Positions 1 through 8,283 of a stretch of 64,000 nt of DNA are shown one piece after another. The notes below the pieces were generated by a model that did no database searches, was not told the origin of the DNA, and worked only from the letters and a program-made list of their open reading frames with translations. Position numbers and translations under genes: made by a program. Source of the DNA: Rhodospirillaceae bacterium (GTDB lineage: Bacteria > Pseudomonadota > Alphaproteobacteria > Rhodospirillales > JABHCV01); assembly GCA_014382375.1 (NCBI GenBank), contig JACNJU010000119.1, positions 18,887 through 82,886 on the forward strand. The letters run 5' to 3'. Position 1 is the stretch's first letter. Each line of letters starts with the position of its first letter.

Positions 1-765
1 GGTCGTTGCGTCTTCCAGTGTCGGCACCACTTTTTCGATGCTGGCGATGACGATATGGGTTTTCGGCAGGGTTTGGGTGAGGTCGCCATTGCCTTCGTTG
101 GTGACGATAATCGACGTGCCGGTTTCGGCGATCACCATGTTGGCCCCGGTGATGCCGACATCGGCGGCGATAAACTTGCGCCGCAACTCGCCACGGGCTT
201 CTTCCAATAGGGTACGCGGTTCATCCAGATTACGCCCAGTTTGTAAGTGCCGGTGCTCACCCCTGAACGTTTCAGCGACCTGTTCCTTGGATAAATGAAT
301 GGCCGGCGCGATAATATGACTGGGTGGCTCGTGGCGCAGCTGGATAATGTATTCGCCAAGATCGGTCTCAATGGGCTGGACGCCGTTATTCTCGAGATAT
401 TCATTAACCGCGATCTCTTCGGAAATCATTGATTTCCCCTTGGTCACGGTCTTCGCATCAACATCGCGACAGATCCCTAGAATAATCTCGCAAGCATCCG
501 CAGCGTCAGTCGCCCAGTGAACGTGGCCACCGCTTTCAAGAACTTTGGCCTCATAGATCTCCAGATAAGTCCCCAGATTTGCCAGGGTGTGCTCTTTAAT
601 GTCCCGGGCATCGTCGCGCAGGGCCTCAAATTCCGGCAGCCGCGCCATCGCCGCCAGTCTTTTTACGGGAAAGCCGTGACTGAGCTTGGACAGGGCCGCC
701 TGCAATTTCGCATCGGCGATGCCTTTGCGGGCGTTGCTGTTAAAATGGCGGGATGTGGACTGCAT
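1..765 (-). CDS. lutB: LutB-type LUD-domain iron-sulfur protein (N-terminal part)
   Basis: Partial gene that runs off the left edge of the window; the first 255 codons are present. The translation starts at an ATG (765) with MQSTSRHFNSNARKG and includes HVHWATDAADAC, KSMISEEIAVNEYLE and ITGANMVIAETGTSI, which are typical of the LUD domain of LutB/YkgF proteins. The C-terminal ferredoxin-like part with 4Fe-4S cysteines would lie outside. LutB works with LutA and LutC to oxidise L-lactate to pyruvate. The start is 10 bp after the lutA stop, so the two are probably cotranscribed. Family membership is read from motifs; lactate as substrate is inferred from the family and the lutA neighbour. Confidence 0.88.
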   Translation of the reverse strand, partial: MQSTSRHFNSNARKGIADAKLQAALSKLSHGFPVKRLAAMARLPEFEALRDDARDIKEHTLANLGTYLEIYEAKVLESGGHVHWATDAADACEIILGICRDVDAKTVTKGKSMISEEIAVNEYLENNGVQPIETDLGEYIIQLRHEPPSHIIAPAIHLSKEQVAETFRGEHRHLQTGRNLDEPRTLLEEARGELRRKFIAADVGITGANMVIAETGTSIIVTNEGNGDLTQTLPKTHIVIASIEKVVPTLEDATT

Positions 766-775
766 GGGCTGCCCG

Positions 776-1579
776 CTACTCTTTCGTTTCGCCGATTGGG
801 GGAACGTCACCTGTCATTCCGGCCAGGACCTCGGCCAAATGCCGCACTTTTACCGGCGAGCCGCGACGCTGCAAGCGCCCGGCGATGTTCATCAGACAGC
901 CAAGATCGCCGCCAAGCAGGACGTCGGCCCCGGTTTTTTCTATGGCCTCTGCCTTGTCATCGACAATTTTGCCTGAAATATCCGGATACTTGACCGAAAA
1001 CAGGCCACCGAACCCGCAACAACTCTCACCATCATCAAGTTCCTTGAGCGAAAGGCCATCGACCGCCGCCATCAAGGCGCGCGGCTGCTCCTTGATGCCC
1101 AGTTCGCGCAGGCCCGCACAACTGTCTTGGTAGGTAACTGCGCCCTGGAATGTGGTGCCGGTGTCGCTAACGCCCAGAACATCATGCAAGAATTCCATCA
1201 ACTCGTAGGTTTTAGCCGCCACCCCCTGGGCCCGGGCGCTCATCTTTTCGTCTTCTGCAAGCAGGGCCGGAAAATGTTCCCTGATCATGCCGGCGCAGGA
1301 GCCCGAGGGCGCAACGATATAATCAAAATCTTCAAAGGCGGTGATGACGTTCCTTGCCAGCGCCTGGGCGTCCACTTTGTCGCCGGCGTTGTAGGCGGGC
1401 TGGCCGCAACAGGTCTGGCTATCGGGAACATGGACCGTGCAGCCGCCCGCCTCCAGCAACCTGGCCGTGGCGAAGCCGACAGAAGGGCGCGTCAGATCAA
1501 CCAGACAGGTAACAAACAAGCCAACGTTTTTCTTGTCCATATTTTTTTTGTCCGTGTCTTTTTGGGCCATGTCACTCAT
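776..1579 (-). CDS. lutA: LutA-type (Fe-S)-binding oxidoreductase subunit
   Basis: A 267-residue protein with two CCG domains, seen as CCGQPAYNAG near the N-terminus and CCGFGGLFSVKYPDIS near the C-terminus. These cysteine-rich motifs occur in LutA, GlpC, the glycolate oxidase iron-sulfur subunit GlcF and heterodisulfide reductases, where they bind Fe-S clusters. The length and the immediate neighbour lutB point to LutA of the lactate oxidation complex rather than GlcF. The chosen ATG (MSDMAQK) overlaps the mltA stop as ATGA, which suggests translational coupling. A start 14 codons further in (MDKKNVGLF) is also possible. A longer reading that begins inside mltA is unlikely. Confidence 0.88.
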   Translation of the reverse strand: MSDMAQKDTDKKNMDKKNVGLFVTCLVDLTRPSVGFATARLLEAGGCTVHVPDSQTCCGQPAYNAGDKVDAQALARNVITAFEDFDYIVAPSGSCAGMIREHFPALLAEDEKMSARAQGVAAKTYELMEFLHDVLGVSDTGTTFQGAVTYQDSCAGLRELGIKEQPRALMAAVDGLSLKELDDGESCCGFGGLFSVKYPDISGKIVDDKAEAIEKTGADVLLGGDLGCLMNIAGRLQRRGSPVKVRHLAEVLAGMTGDVPPIGETKE

Positions 1580-2793
1580 TTGCGTGGCAACAGCAGGAAA
1601 TAGTGGCCCGGTTGTTTCATCAATCCGGCGCGGGTGGCGGCCTCTGCCCCGAAACCCCAAAACAGGTCGCCGCGCACCGGTCCCTTGATAGCACTACCCG
1701 TATCCTGTGCAATGACCAATCGCCTTAACGGTGCGCCGGGGTCCAGCGGGTCGGTGGTGTCAAGCCAGATGGGAATGCCCAAGGGGAAATATCCGCGATC
1801 CACTGCAAGCGAACGTCCCGGGGTTAGCGGCACGCCTTGCGCGCCAATCGGACCCTGTTGCTGACCCAGTGATTTCAACGCTCCGTCTATCACCCTGAAG
1901 AAAATATACGATGGGTTGGTGGCCATGAGCGCCGCCGCCTCTTCGGGGTTATCCTGCAGCCAGGCCTTGATCGATTGCATGGATACCCGCTCAGCGCTTA
2001 AGGCACCCCGCGTAATCAACTCCCGACCGATTGACCGGTAGCCGTGGCCATTGCGCGCCGCAAATCCGATGCGTACGATGGAGCCGTCATCCATGACCAC
2101 CCGGCCCGAACCCTGAACATGCAGGAAAAAGGCATCGATAGGACTATCGACCCAGATCATTTCCAGGCCCCGGCCGGCAAGGGCGCCTGCTTCAATCGCG
2201 GCGCGGTCATCAAAGGGGACGAAACGACCGGCAACAACTTTTCCTGAAAGGCGCTTGCCCTTCAAATCAGCATTAAAGTCACCCAGGTTGGCATCAACCA
2301 GTTCAGGCGGGCGCTCATAAATTGGTGTTGTGTAAGGTTCCTTGCGTAACCATGAGCCCTTCAATTCGATTTCAAAGTAGCCTGTAAACAGGCCTTCTGG
2401 ACGACCATCGGCGGTCGCCAGGTAAGGCTGAAAGTGGGCCTCGAAAAAAGACCGCGCCAATTCCGTATTGCCAGTGGGCAAGGCGGCAGCAGCCTTACAG
2501 GGCACCGCCCAGTCCCCGGCGACACCGCCAATGGCACCAAGGGGAAGGTCGGCAGGCATTTTTGCAAACCTGGCGCACGAGCGCAGAAACGTGCCAATTG
2601 CCTGGTCATGTCTGTCGCCCGACCAGCCGGTTATACTATTGAAGGTGGTTTTCTTCAGCGCCAGCTTTTGCGCTGGCGGCCGAGCGGCCAAAGGCTTGCT
2701 TTCGGGCGTAGGTGTTGAAGTGCCTGGCGGCAAGACCGTGACCGGCGCACATGCCTCAACCAATACAATAAGGGCAAGGATCCAGCCCCTCAC
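1576..2793 (-). CDS. mltA: Membrane-bound lytic murein transglycosylase A
   Basis: A 405-residue protein with an N-terminal hydrophobic signal ending in LVEAC, consistent with a lipobox although Glu at -2 is unusual. It continues into an MltA domain (EGLFTGYFEIELKGS, TTPIYERPPEL) and a C-terminal 3D domain with DTGSAIKGPVRGDLFWG, which carries the aspartates of the active site. MltA cleaves the glycosidic bond of peptidoglycan to leave 1,6-anhydro-muropeptides, acting from the outer membrane. The start is GTG, 4 bp after the stop of the Tim44-domain gene, and the stop overlaps lutA, so the four genes form one transcription unit. Confidence 0.93.
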   Translation of the reverse strand: MRGWILALIVLVEACAPVTVLPPGTSTPTPESKPLAARPPAQKLALKKTTFNSITGWSGDRHDQAIGTFLRSCARFAKMPADLPLGAIGGVAGDWAVPCKAAAALPTGNTELARSFFEAHFQPYLATADGRPEGLFTGYFEIELKGSWLRKEPYTTPIYERPPELVDANLGDFNADLKGKRLSGKVVAGRFVPFDDRAAIEAGALAGRGLEMIWVDSPIDAFFLHVQGSGRVVMDDGSIVRIGFAARNGHGYRSIGRELITRGALSAERVSMQSIKAWLQDNPEEAAALMATNPSYIFFRVIDGALKSLGQQQGPIGAQGVPLTPGRSLAVDRGYFPLGIPIWLDTTDPLDPGAPLRRLVIAQDTGSAIKGPVRGDLFWGFGAEAATRAGLMKQPGHYFLLLPRK

Positions 2794-2797
2794 GGGA

Positions 2798-3505
2798 TCA
2801 ATCCAGGCTGCGGGTCGCCGTCAGCGACCAGTTGGGATCGCGCGAACGGGTATCGTGAGCGAAGGTCCAGAAATCGGTGACGCTGACAATCTTGTTGGGG
2901 TCGCCTTCGACAACCGTCCCTTCCTCGTCACTGAGTGCGTGGACCTGATCGCTGACAAACTTAACGGTGATCTGGGCGATCGCGCCTTCCATCTCCGCTT
3001 CGACAAGGTCAGCCTTGCGAATGCCGACCAGGGTTTCTTCCATGGTTTGTTTAGCCTCTTCGCGGTCACGGATGGATTTCTCGAAATTGGCAAACACCTC
3101 ACTGCTCAAAAGCGGCTTCAGGGCTTTTGAATCCCCAGATGCGTATGCGCCCAGAATATATTCAAAGGCGATGCGGGCACCTGAAATAAATTCATCCGGG
3201 TCGAAGTCACTGTCGGCGGCAGCGATGGCGCGTAAGCCTGCAAGGAGTGGCGACTGCTCTTCTTCTTCAATTGTCGCTGCAGCCGGTTTGAAATCTTCAT
3301 CGTCCTGCTTATCAAGGTGAAAGATGTTGTCGTTACCGGCAGTGCCCTCCTTGTCCTTATTGTTTTGGGACAGGCGATTTATGAAATCTGAAAAATTGCC
3401 TTCGTGACCATCACGGCGGCCAAGCACGCTTCGCAACCGCAAGATCAGGAAAACCGCGATCATGGCGAAAAGAATAATGTCGAAAAACTGAAACCCGTCG
3501 TTCAT
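2798..3505 (-). CDS. Tim44/TimA-domain membrane-anchored protein
   Basis: A 235-residue protein with one N-terminal membrane segment (FFDIILFAMIAVFLILRLRSVLGRR), a charged linker of about 60 residues, and a C-terminal Tim44-like domain (ARIAFEYILGAYASGDSKALKPLLS ... DFWTFAHDTRSRDPNW, with internal breaks). Bacterial Tim44-like proteins resemble the mitochondrial import-motor subunit; their role in alphaproteobacteria is not settled, but a membrane-bound adaptor is likely. It is the first gene of the unit leading to mltA-lutA-lutB and is divergent from fxsA and secB. The link to protein export is suggestive only. Confidence 0.85.
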   Translation of the reverse strand: MNDGFQFFDIILFAMIAVFLILRLRSVLGRRDGHEGNFSDFINRLSQNNKDKEGTAGNDNIFHLDKQDDEDFKPAAATIEEEEQSPLLAGLRAIAAADSDFDPDEFISGARIAFEYILGAYASGDSKALKPLLSSEVFANFEKSIRDREEAKQTMEETLVGIRKADLVEAEMEGAIAQITVKFVSDQVHALSDEEGTVVEGDPNKIVSVTDFWTFAHDTRSRDPNWSLTATRSLD

Positions 3506-3691
3506 GATAGTTATACTAAACAGTCAATATGCAGGCGCAACGCCTGGGGGGGCGGCAGACCCTGGTTAAATCCTAGCCCCCTGTACGTTAACGACAAGCG
3601 GCACTCAGGTCACTAAATAAGGTGTCTTGACCTTGCGGGCAAGGATAAGCGGGTATAAATATCGGGAAAGGCTTTGGAGGCTCCCTTGGGA

Positions 3692-4180
3692 ATGTTGATT
3701 CTAGTCGCGATGATTGCCGTGCCGATCATCGAAATCGCCGTCTTTATAGAGGCTGGCGACGCACTTGGCCTGTGGCCGACCATCGGCGTCGTCATCCTGA
3801 CCGCCATTATCGGCACAGCCCTGTTGCGCCATCAGGGCCTTGCGACTTTGGGGCGGGTCCGCGAAAGCATGGACGCAGGGCGTTTGCCGGTAGCCGAATT
3901 GTTCGACGGTATGTGTCTGCTGGTTGCCGGGGCGCTTTTGCTGACGCCGGGTTTCGTCACCGACGGCGTTGGCCTTCTTTTGTTCATGCCGCCTTTCCGT
4001 TTGATCCTGCGCGCCCTGATGGCGCGCCGCCTTAAGGCGCATGGTGACTTTCAAATGCACACCCAGAACCACCCGCAAGGGTTCGACGCCACCATCATCG
4101 AAGGTGAATTTCAGGAAGTTCATAACGAAGAAGGCGACCCAGATCCAGGCCGCCCGCTGCCGCCGCCCGATAGATCGTAA
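3692..4180 (+). CDS. fxsA: FxsA family membrane protein
   Basis: A 162-residue protein with hydrophobic segments at roughly residues 1-20, 24-45 and 70-95 and a charged C-terminal tail. The motifs PIIEIAVFIEAGDALGLWPTI and LTPGFVTDGVGLLLFMPP are characteristic of FxsA, a cytoplasmic-membrane protein named for suppressing F exclusion of phage T7 when overproduced in E. coli. The cellular role is unknown. ATG 3692 is preferred over the upstream TTG at 3674 because GGAGG at 3676-3680 precedes it and the hydrophobic segment then begins directly after the start. It lies just upstream of secB, a pairing often seen in alphaproteobacteria. Confidence 0.88.
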   Translation: MLILVAMIAVPIIEIAVFIEAGDALGLWPTIGVVILTAIIGTALLRHQGLATLGRVRESMDAGRLPVAELFDGMCLLVAGALLLTPGFVTDGVGLLLFMPPFRLILRALMARRLKAHGDFQMHTQNHPQGFDATIIEGEFQEVHNEEGDPDPGRPLPPPDRS

Positions 4181-4261
4181 TGGGATAGTTGTTTTTTCTG
4201 ACGAATGCGTGTTATCCACTGTTGCAAATGAATGAAGCCGCACTGCAACGGGAGACCCTTT

Positions 4262-4786
4262 ATGAGCGACAAGACCGAACAACCGACCGCTGAACAGGAC
4301 GCACCCGCCGCGCCGCCTATCCAGATCAACGCTCAATACATCAAGGATTTGTCCTTCGAGGCACCCGCGACTCCCGGCATTTTCGCCAAACTTCAAAATG
4401 AAGCGCCGGACGTCACCATCAACGTTGATGTCAACGCCCATCCGATTCAGGAAAGATTTTTCGAGGTCCAGCTGCATATTCGCGCGACCTGTAAGGTTGC
4501 TGAGGAAACCGCGTTCATTTCCGAACTTGTTTATGGCGGCCTGTTCACAATCAACGTTCCCGAAGAGCATCTGCAGGCTATCTTGTTGATCGAATGCCCG
4601 CGACTGCTGTTCCCATTTGCCCGCAACATCGTTGCCGATTGTTCACGCGATGGCGGTTTCCCGCCGCTGATGCTGGCACCTGTCGATTTTGTCGCCATGT
4701 TCCAAAATCAGGTCAGTGAAAAGGGCGAGGCGGAAAAGAAAGCCTCCGAGGCCCCTAAAAAGGGCAACAACAAAGACAAGGGCTAG
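4262..4786 (+). CDS. secB: Protein-export chaperone SecB
   Basis: A 174-residue cytosolic chaperone that keeps precursors unfolded and delivers them to SecA. Recognised by INAQYIKDLSFEAP near residue 20, ATCKVAEETAFISELVYGGLF in the middle and the IECPRLLFPFARNIVADC block. The C-terminal tail is rich in Lys and Glu, as in other alphaproteobacterial SecBs. ATG 4262 has a GGGAG ribosome-binding site 8 bases upstream (4250-4254); an upstream in-frame ATG at 4232 lacks one. The 3' end overlaps the convergent dnaQ stop by 4 bp. A DnaA-box-like 9-mer, TTATCCACT, lies at 4212-4220 just upstream. Confidence 0.96.
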   Translation: MSDKTEQPTAEQDAPAAPPIQINAQYIKDLSFEAPATPGIFAKLQNEAPDVTINVDVNAHPIQERFFEVQLHIRATCKVAEETAFISELVYGGLFTINVPEEHLQAILLIECPRLLFPFARNIVADCSRDGGFPPLMLAPVDFVAMFQNQVSEKGEAEKKASEAPKKGNNKDKG

Positions 4787-5475
4787 TCGCCAGCGCCGCG
4801 CCAGACGGCATTTTCAATTCCATTGATAAAGGCTTCATGGGCCTTGAGCTCTACGGGGCTTGCCGTGTGAGGCCTGGGCTCACGGATGCCGGCAACCGGG
4901 GCTGCTTCTGCTGGCGTCTCTTTTGCCGCCATCCTGGCGTTTTCCACCAGTGCCAAATCCGGTTGTCGTCCGCCGATGAGCTCTAGATAAACTTCCGCCA
5001 GCAACTCCGAATCGAGCAGCGCGCCATGCAGGGTGCGGTTGGCATTGTCGATTTGAAAGCGCCGGCACAATGCGTCCAGACTGGCTTGCGCGCCAGGAAA
5101 TTTCTTGCGCGCCATTTGCACCGTATCGACGGCCCGCTGCATGGGCACCGCCGGGCGGTCCATGCGGGCGAGTTCGGCATTGATAAAACCCATATCAAAT
5201 TGCGCATTATGGATAATCAGGGTGTCCTCGGCGATAAACTCAAGAAAATCATCGGCGATGTCGGCAAACTTTGGCTGATCTGAGAGAAATGCCTCGGACA
5301 GACCATGCACCGAGAAAGCCTCGGCGGGCATGTCGCGTTCCGGGTTGATGTATTGCTGATAAACCCTGCCAGTAGCCAGGTGGTTGACCAGTTCAATACA
5401 ACCGATCTCAACGATCCGGTCGCCGCCTAGCGGGTTAAAGCCTGTCGTTTCGGTATCAAGTATTATTTCGCGCAT
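4783..5475 (-). CDS. dnaQ: DNA polymerase III epsilon subunit (3'-5' exonuclease)
   Basis: A 230-residue proofreading subunit of the replicase. The DEDDh exonuclease motifs are visible: ExoI LDTETTGFNP at residues 5-14, ExoII HNAQFDMGF in the middle, and ExoIII HGALLDSELLAEVYLEL. The tail after about residue 180 resembles the flexible segment that binds the alpha subunit. The ATG at 5475 shares one base with the coaE stop (TAATG), so the genes are coupled. An upstream in-frame start inside coaE would add 14 unrelated residues and was not used. The order aroE-coaE-dnaQ beside the origin is conserved in many alphaproteobacteria. Confidence 0.95.
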   Translation of the reverse strand: MREIILDTETTGFNPLGGDRIVEIGCIELVNHLATGRVYQQYINPERDMPAEAFSVHGLSEAFLSDQPKFADIADDFLEFIAEDTLIIHNAQFDMGFINAELARMDRPAVPMQRAVDTVQMARKKFPGAQASLDALCRRFQIDNANRTLHGALLDSELLAEVYLELIGGRQPDLALVENARMAAKETPAEAAPVAGIREPRPHTASPVELKAHEAFINGIENAVWRGAGD

Positions 5476-6116
5476 TAAAACATGATCATCCGCTTGCTGT
5501 TGTTTCGGGCCGACCACTGACGCGGCTTCCAGGCTTTCGTAACTGTGACAATGTTGGCAATCTGGCGCAAGCCATGATGACGACTAAGCCCGGTTAAAAC
5601 GACAAAGTCAGCCATCCGGCGCTTGTCCTGGTCGGCCATCTGGTGATTTAGGATGGAATCAAAGCGCTTCTTTGTCATCCCCGGTCTAGCCATCACACGC
5701 TGTTTTTGAATAAGTGCCGGGGCGCTGACAACGACAACCCCGTCGCAGCGGGCATGTCCACCGGTTTCAAACAACAACGGAATATCCAGGACAACAAGCT
5801 TTTGTCTGCGCCTTGCGGAGGTCGCCAAAAAAGTCGTCTGTTTTTGCCGGACCAGCGGATGCAGAATCTTTTCCAGTTGTTGTAATTTTGCAGGCTTGCC
5901 AAAGACAAGGGCCCCCAGGGCCTTGCGATCAACACCGCCATCTTTTTCAACGCCCGGGAAGGCGTCCAAAACAGCAGCGGTAGCACCGCCGCCCGGTGCC
6001 ATCAAACTGTGAACGGCCTTGTCCGCATCGTGTACGAAAACACCAAGACTGCGAAAGGCCATTGCCGCCGTTGTCTTACCCATACCGATGGAGCCGGTCA
6101 GCCCAAGAATGATCAT
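5475..6116 (-). CDS. coaE: Dephospho-CoA kinase
   Basis: A 213-residue P-loop kinase that performs the last step of coenzyme A synthesis, the ATP-dependent 3'-phosphorylation of dephospho-CoA. The Walker A motif GLTGSIGMGKTTAA starts at residue 5, DADKAVHSL follows at about 31, HPLVRQK in the middle and LDIPLLFETG in the lid region. The ATG overlaps the aroE stop (TGATG) and the stop overlaps the dnaQ start, so aroE-coaE-dnaQ is a tight operon. Confidence 0.94.
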   Translation of the reverse strand: MIILGLTGSIGMGKTTAAMAFRSLGVFVHDADKAVHSLMAPGGGATAAVLDAFPGVEKDGGVDRKALGALVFGKPAKLQQLEKILHPLVRQKQTTFLATSARRRQKLVVLDIPLLFETGGHARCDGVVVVSAPALIQKQRVMARPGMTKKRFDSILNHQMADQDKRRMADFVVLTGLSRHHGLRQIANIVTVTKAWKPRQWSARNNSKRMIMF

Positions 6117-6955
6117 CAGCCCGTCCCGGAAAGAACATAGCGGCGCAAATCGTCGGTGACCTTCGGATCCACCCCAAAAAAGGTGGCGAACCCGGGGCGG
6201 CCCTGATGCAACAACATGCCCAACCCATCGACAACGGCGTTTCCACGCGCTTTCGCCGCACCCAAAAGCGGCGTTTCAAGGGGCACATAAACGATATCAT
6301 TTACCAGCGCCTCGGTAGGCAAAGCGTCCAGGGAAATATCCAGCGCTGCTTTACCAGCCATGCCGAGCGTCGTTGTGTTGACCAACAGGGCCACGTCTTT
6401 GAGCGCCGCATTGCGCGCGGCCCAATCAACAACCCGGACCGGCCCGCCCAGATCATCGGCTATTTGGTCGGCCCGTGCACGGGTCCGGTTTGCCAGCGTA
6501 ATGGAAGGTGCGCCCCCATCAATCAGGGCGGCAACAATAGCCCGCGCCGCGCCCCCGGCCCCAAGCACAACGGCGGGGCCGCTGGCAGCGCTAAATCCCG
6601 GATGGCCGCCTTTGAGGTTTTCAATAAAGCCGAAGCCGTCTGTATTTGATCCCCTAAGATGTGCTTTTTCATCGATAACAATTGTATTGACCGCGCCGAT
6701 CCAACGGGCCTGATCGGTGATCTCGTCAAGATGCGCCATCACCGCCTCTTTATGAGGGACCGTTACGTTCAGGCCGACATAACCCTCGTCAGCCAAAGTT
6801 TTCAGCAGTGCGGGCAGGGCGTTTGTTTCAACAGCGATGGCGTGATAGACGCCGTTTATTCCATGCTCGCGCATCCAGAAACCATACAGCCGCGGTGACA
6901 GGGAATGATCAATAGGCCAGCCTATGACGCCGGATTTAAGTGTCCCATGCCTCAT
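6116..6955 (-). CDS. aroE: Shikimate dehydrogenase
   Basis: A 279-residue NADPH-dependent enzyme that reduces 3-dehydroshikimate to shikimate in aromatic amino acid synthesis. The substrate-binding motif VIGWPIDHSLSPRLYGFW lies at the N-terminus, VTVPHKEAVMAHLD with the catalytic Lys and Asp near residue 65, the Rossmann motif VLGAGGAARAIVAAL near 130, and NTTTLGM near 200. The chosen ATG has GGAAG about 10 bases upstream; a TTG at 6985 overlapping the ppsR stop would add 10 residues. In many relatives maf lies between ppsR and aroE; here it is absent. Confidence 0.94.
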   Translation of the reverse strand: MRHGTLKSGVIGWPIDHSLSPRLYGFWMREHGINGVYHAIAVETNALPALLKTLADEGYVGLNVTVPHKEAVMAHLDEITDQARWIGAVNTIVIDEKAHLRGSNTDGFGFIENLKGGHPGFSAASGPAVVLGAGGAARAIVAALIDGGAPSITLANRTRARADQIADDLGGPVRVVDWAARNAALKDVALLVNTTTLGMAGKAALDISLDALPTEALVNDIVYVPLETPLLGAAKARGNAVVDGLGMLLHQGRPGFATFFGVDPKVTDDLRRYVLSGTG

Positions 6956-6981
6956 AATGCTGGCTCTTCCATCCACAACTC

Positions 6982-7809
6982 TCAAGAATGCTGTTCAAGG
7001 CGTCGATTATAAAGCTGCAGGATCTTTGCTGAAACTTCTTCAATGGATTTTCGGGTGACATCAATGACCGGCCAACCCTGGCTCGTATAAAGGCGCTTTG
7101 CTTCCTTGACCTCTCTGGTAACCGTTTCGGGATCAATGTAATCAGTTTCTTCGTCCTGACCGAGTGAACGCAAGCGATTACGACGGATTTGCACCAATTG
7201 CCGAGGATCGTTTGTCAGACCGACCACCAGCGGTTTTTTTGACTGCATCAATTCTGGGGGCAGGGCGCAGCCAGGAACAATGGGAACATTGGCGGCTTTC
7301 AGGCCCCTGTTGGCAAGATAAATACAAGTCGGTGTTTTGGAGGTTCTGGAAACCCCGACGATGATCACATCGGCCTCGTTGAGCGAGCGGGTCGCCTGGC
7401 CATCATCATGACTAAGGACAAAATGCAGGGCCTCGATACGGGAAAAATATTCCGCGTCCATCACGTGTTGACGACCGGGGGCAGCGCGAATTTCCGCCTT
7501 AAGGTATGATCCCAGTGCACTGACCACTGGGTCAAGAATGGGAATACAGGGGACTTTTAATTCCCGACAGCTGTTTTCCAACAGGTTCCGCATTTCATTA
7601 TCGACAAGGGTATAAAGTACAAATCCGGGATTTTCCTTAACACCCTCAATAATATCCCTGATCTGGCTTTCGCTGCGGACCATATTCCAGACATGTTTCG
7701 TTTGTTCTATGTTATCGAACTGTACCAAAGAGGCCCGCGCAACCAGATTAACAGTTTCGCCTGTGGCGTCTGAAACCAGATGTAAGTGGAAGTGTTTACT
7801 GACCATCAA
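6982..7809 (-). CDS. ppsR: Pyruvate,phosphate dikinase / PEP synthase regulatory protein (bifunctional kinase-phosphorylase)
   Basis: A 275-residue DUF299 protein that phosphorylates and dephosphorylates a threonine of PEP synthase or pyruvate phosphate dikinase, switching the enzyme off and on. Diagnostic motifs are FHLHLVSDATGETVN at the N-terminus, the P-loop-like GVSRTSKTPTCIYLANRG near residue 152, and GLTNDPRQLVQIRRNRL near 210. Its start faces the AT-rich gap taken as oriC, so its promoter must lie in that gap. PpsR-family genes next to hemE and the origin are a recurring arrangement in alphaproteobacteria. Confidence 0.93.
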   Translation of the reverse strand: MMVSKHFHLHLVSDATGETVNLVARASLVQFDNIEQTKHVWNMVRSESQIRDIIEGVKENPGFVLYTLVDNEMRNLLENSCRELKVPCIPILDPVVSALGSYLKAEIRAAPGRQHVMDAEYFSRIEALHFVLSHDDGQATRSLNEADVIIVGVSRTSKTPTCIYLANRGLKAANVPIVPGCALPPELMQSKKPLVVGLTNDPRQLVQIRRNRLRSLGQDEETDYIDPETVTREVKEAKRLYTSQGWPVIDVTRKSIEEVSAKILQLYNRRLEQHS

Positions 7810-8283
7810 TCGCTCTTTCCGGCGCTTCCCAGCGTGTTTATTCCATCAACAGACACTGGGGATAGAATGTGTGTATCTCAGACAATTTACAAAAGTGATC
7901 TTTCCATCCCCGAACCACTTGTTTTCATGCCATTACTCATACCATGGATTTTCTGTTTTCCATGATAGGGGAATACACCGGAAAATCTATCAAACCAAAT
8001 TTGTTTTCCACTCTATTAATATATTTATCAATTTTTTCTATCCCCGTTTCGTTATCTGATCAGGCGACAAAAAAAGATATACAAGGCTTCAAGGAAAGCA
8101 CAAATTGTCAAAGTGTAACCATTTATGATTGTCCCCGTTACCAACATTTTATCCCCAAATACCGGATTCTCTTTCACTCCCGATAACGACATTGGGGGAA
8201 ACTTGTTGAAAAGAAATAATCCCCATCTTTAAGGCCACTACAACAACTACTACCTTTTTATATAAAATATATATTTTAGGTAT
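7810..8283. other. Candidate chromosomal replication origin (oriC)
   Basis: A 474-bp AT-rich gap with no convincing gene, between ppsR and hemE, the place where alphaproteobacterial origins such as that of Caulobacter lie. It holds eight TCCCC-type motifs in both orientations: 7857-7865 (reverse), 7902-7912, 7966-7974 (reverse), 8038-8046, 8129-8137, 8149-8157 (TTATCCCCA, one change from the DnaA box TTATCCACA), 8192-8200 (reverse) and 8217-8225 (TAATCCCCA). Several contain TCCCCA, reported as the weak 'W-box' DnaA site of Caulobacter. Very AT-rich stretches at 7990-8040 and 8250-8283 could be the unwinding element. A GANTC site is at 8165-8169. Promoters of ppsR and hemE must also be here. 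The origin role is inferred. Confidence 0.7.

Noticed and set aside
776..1660. Longer reading of lutA beginning inside mltA
   Set aside because: The first 27 residues are unlike the family and lie in the mltA coding region; the ATGA overlap gives a better start.
4212..4220. DnaA-box-like TTATCCACT upstream of secB
   Set aside because: One isolated 8/9 match outside the AT-rich gap; expected by chance in 64 kb, so not treated as an origin element.
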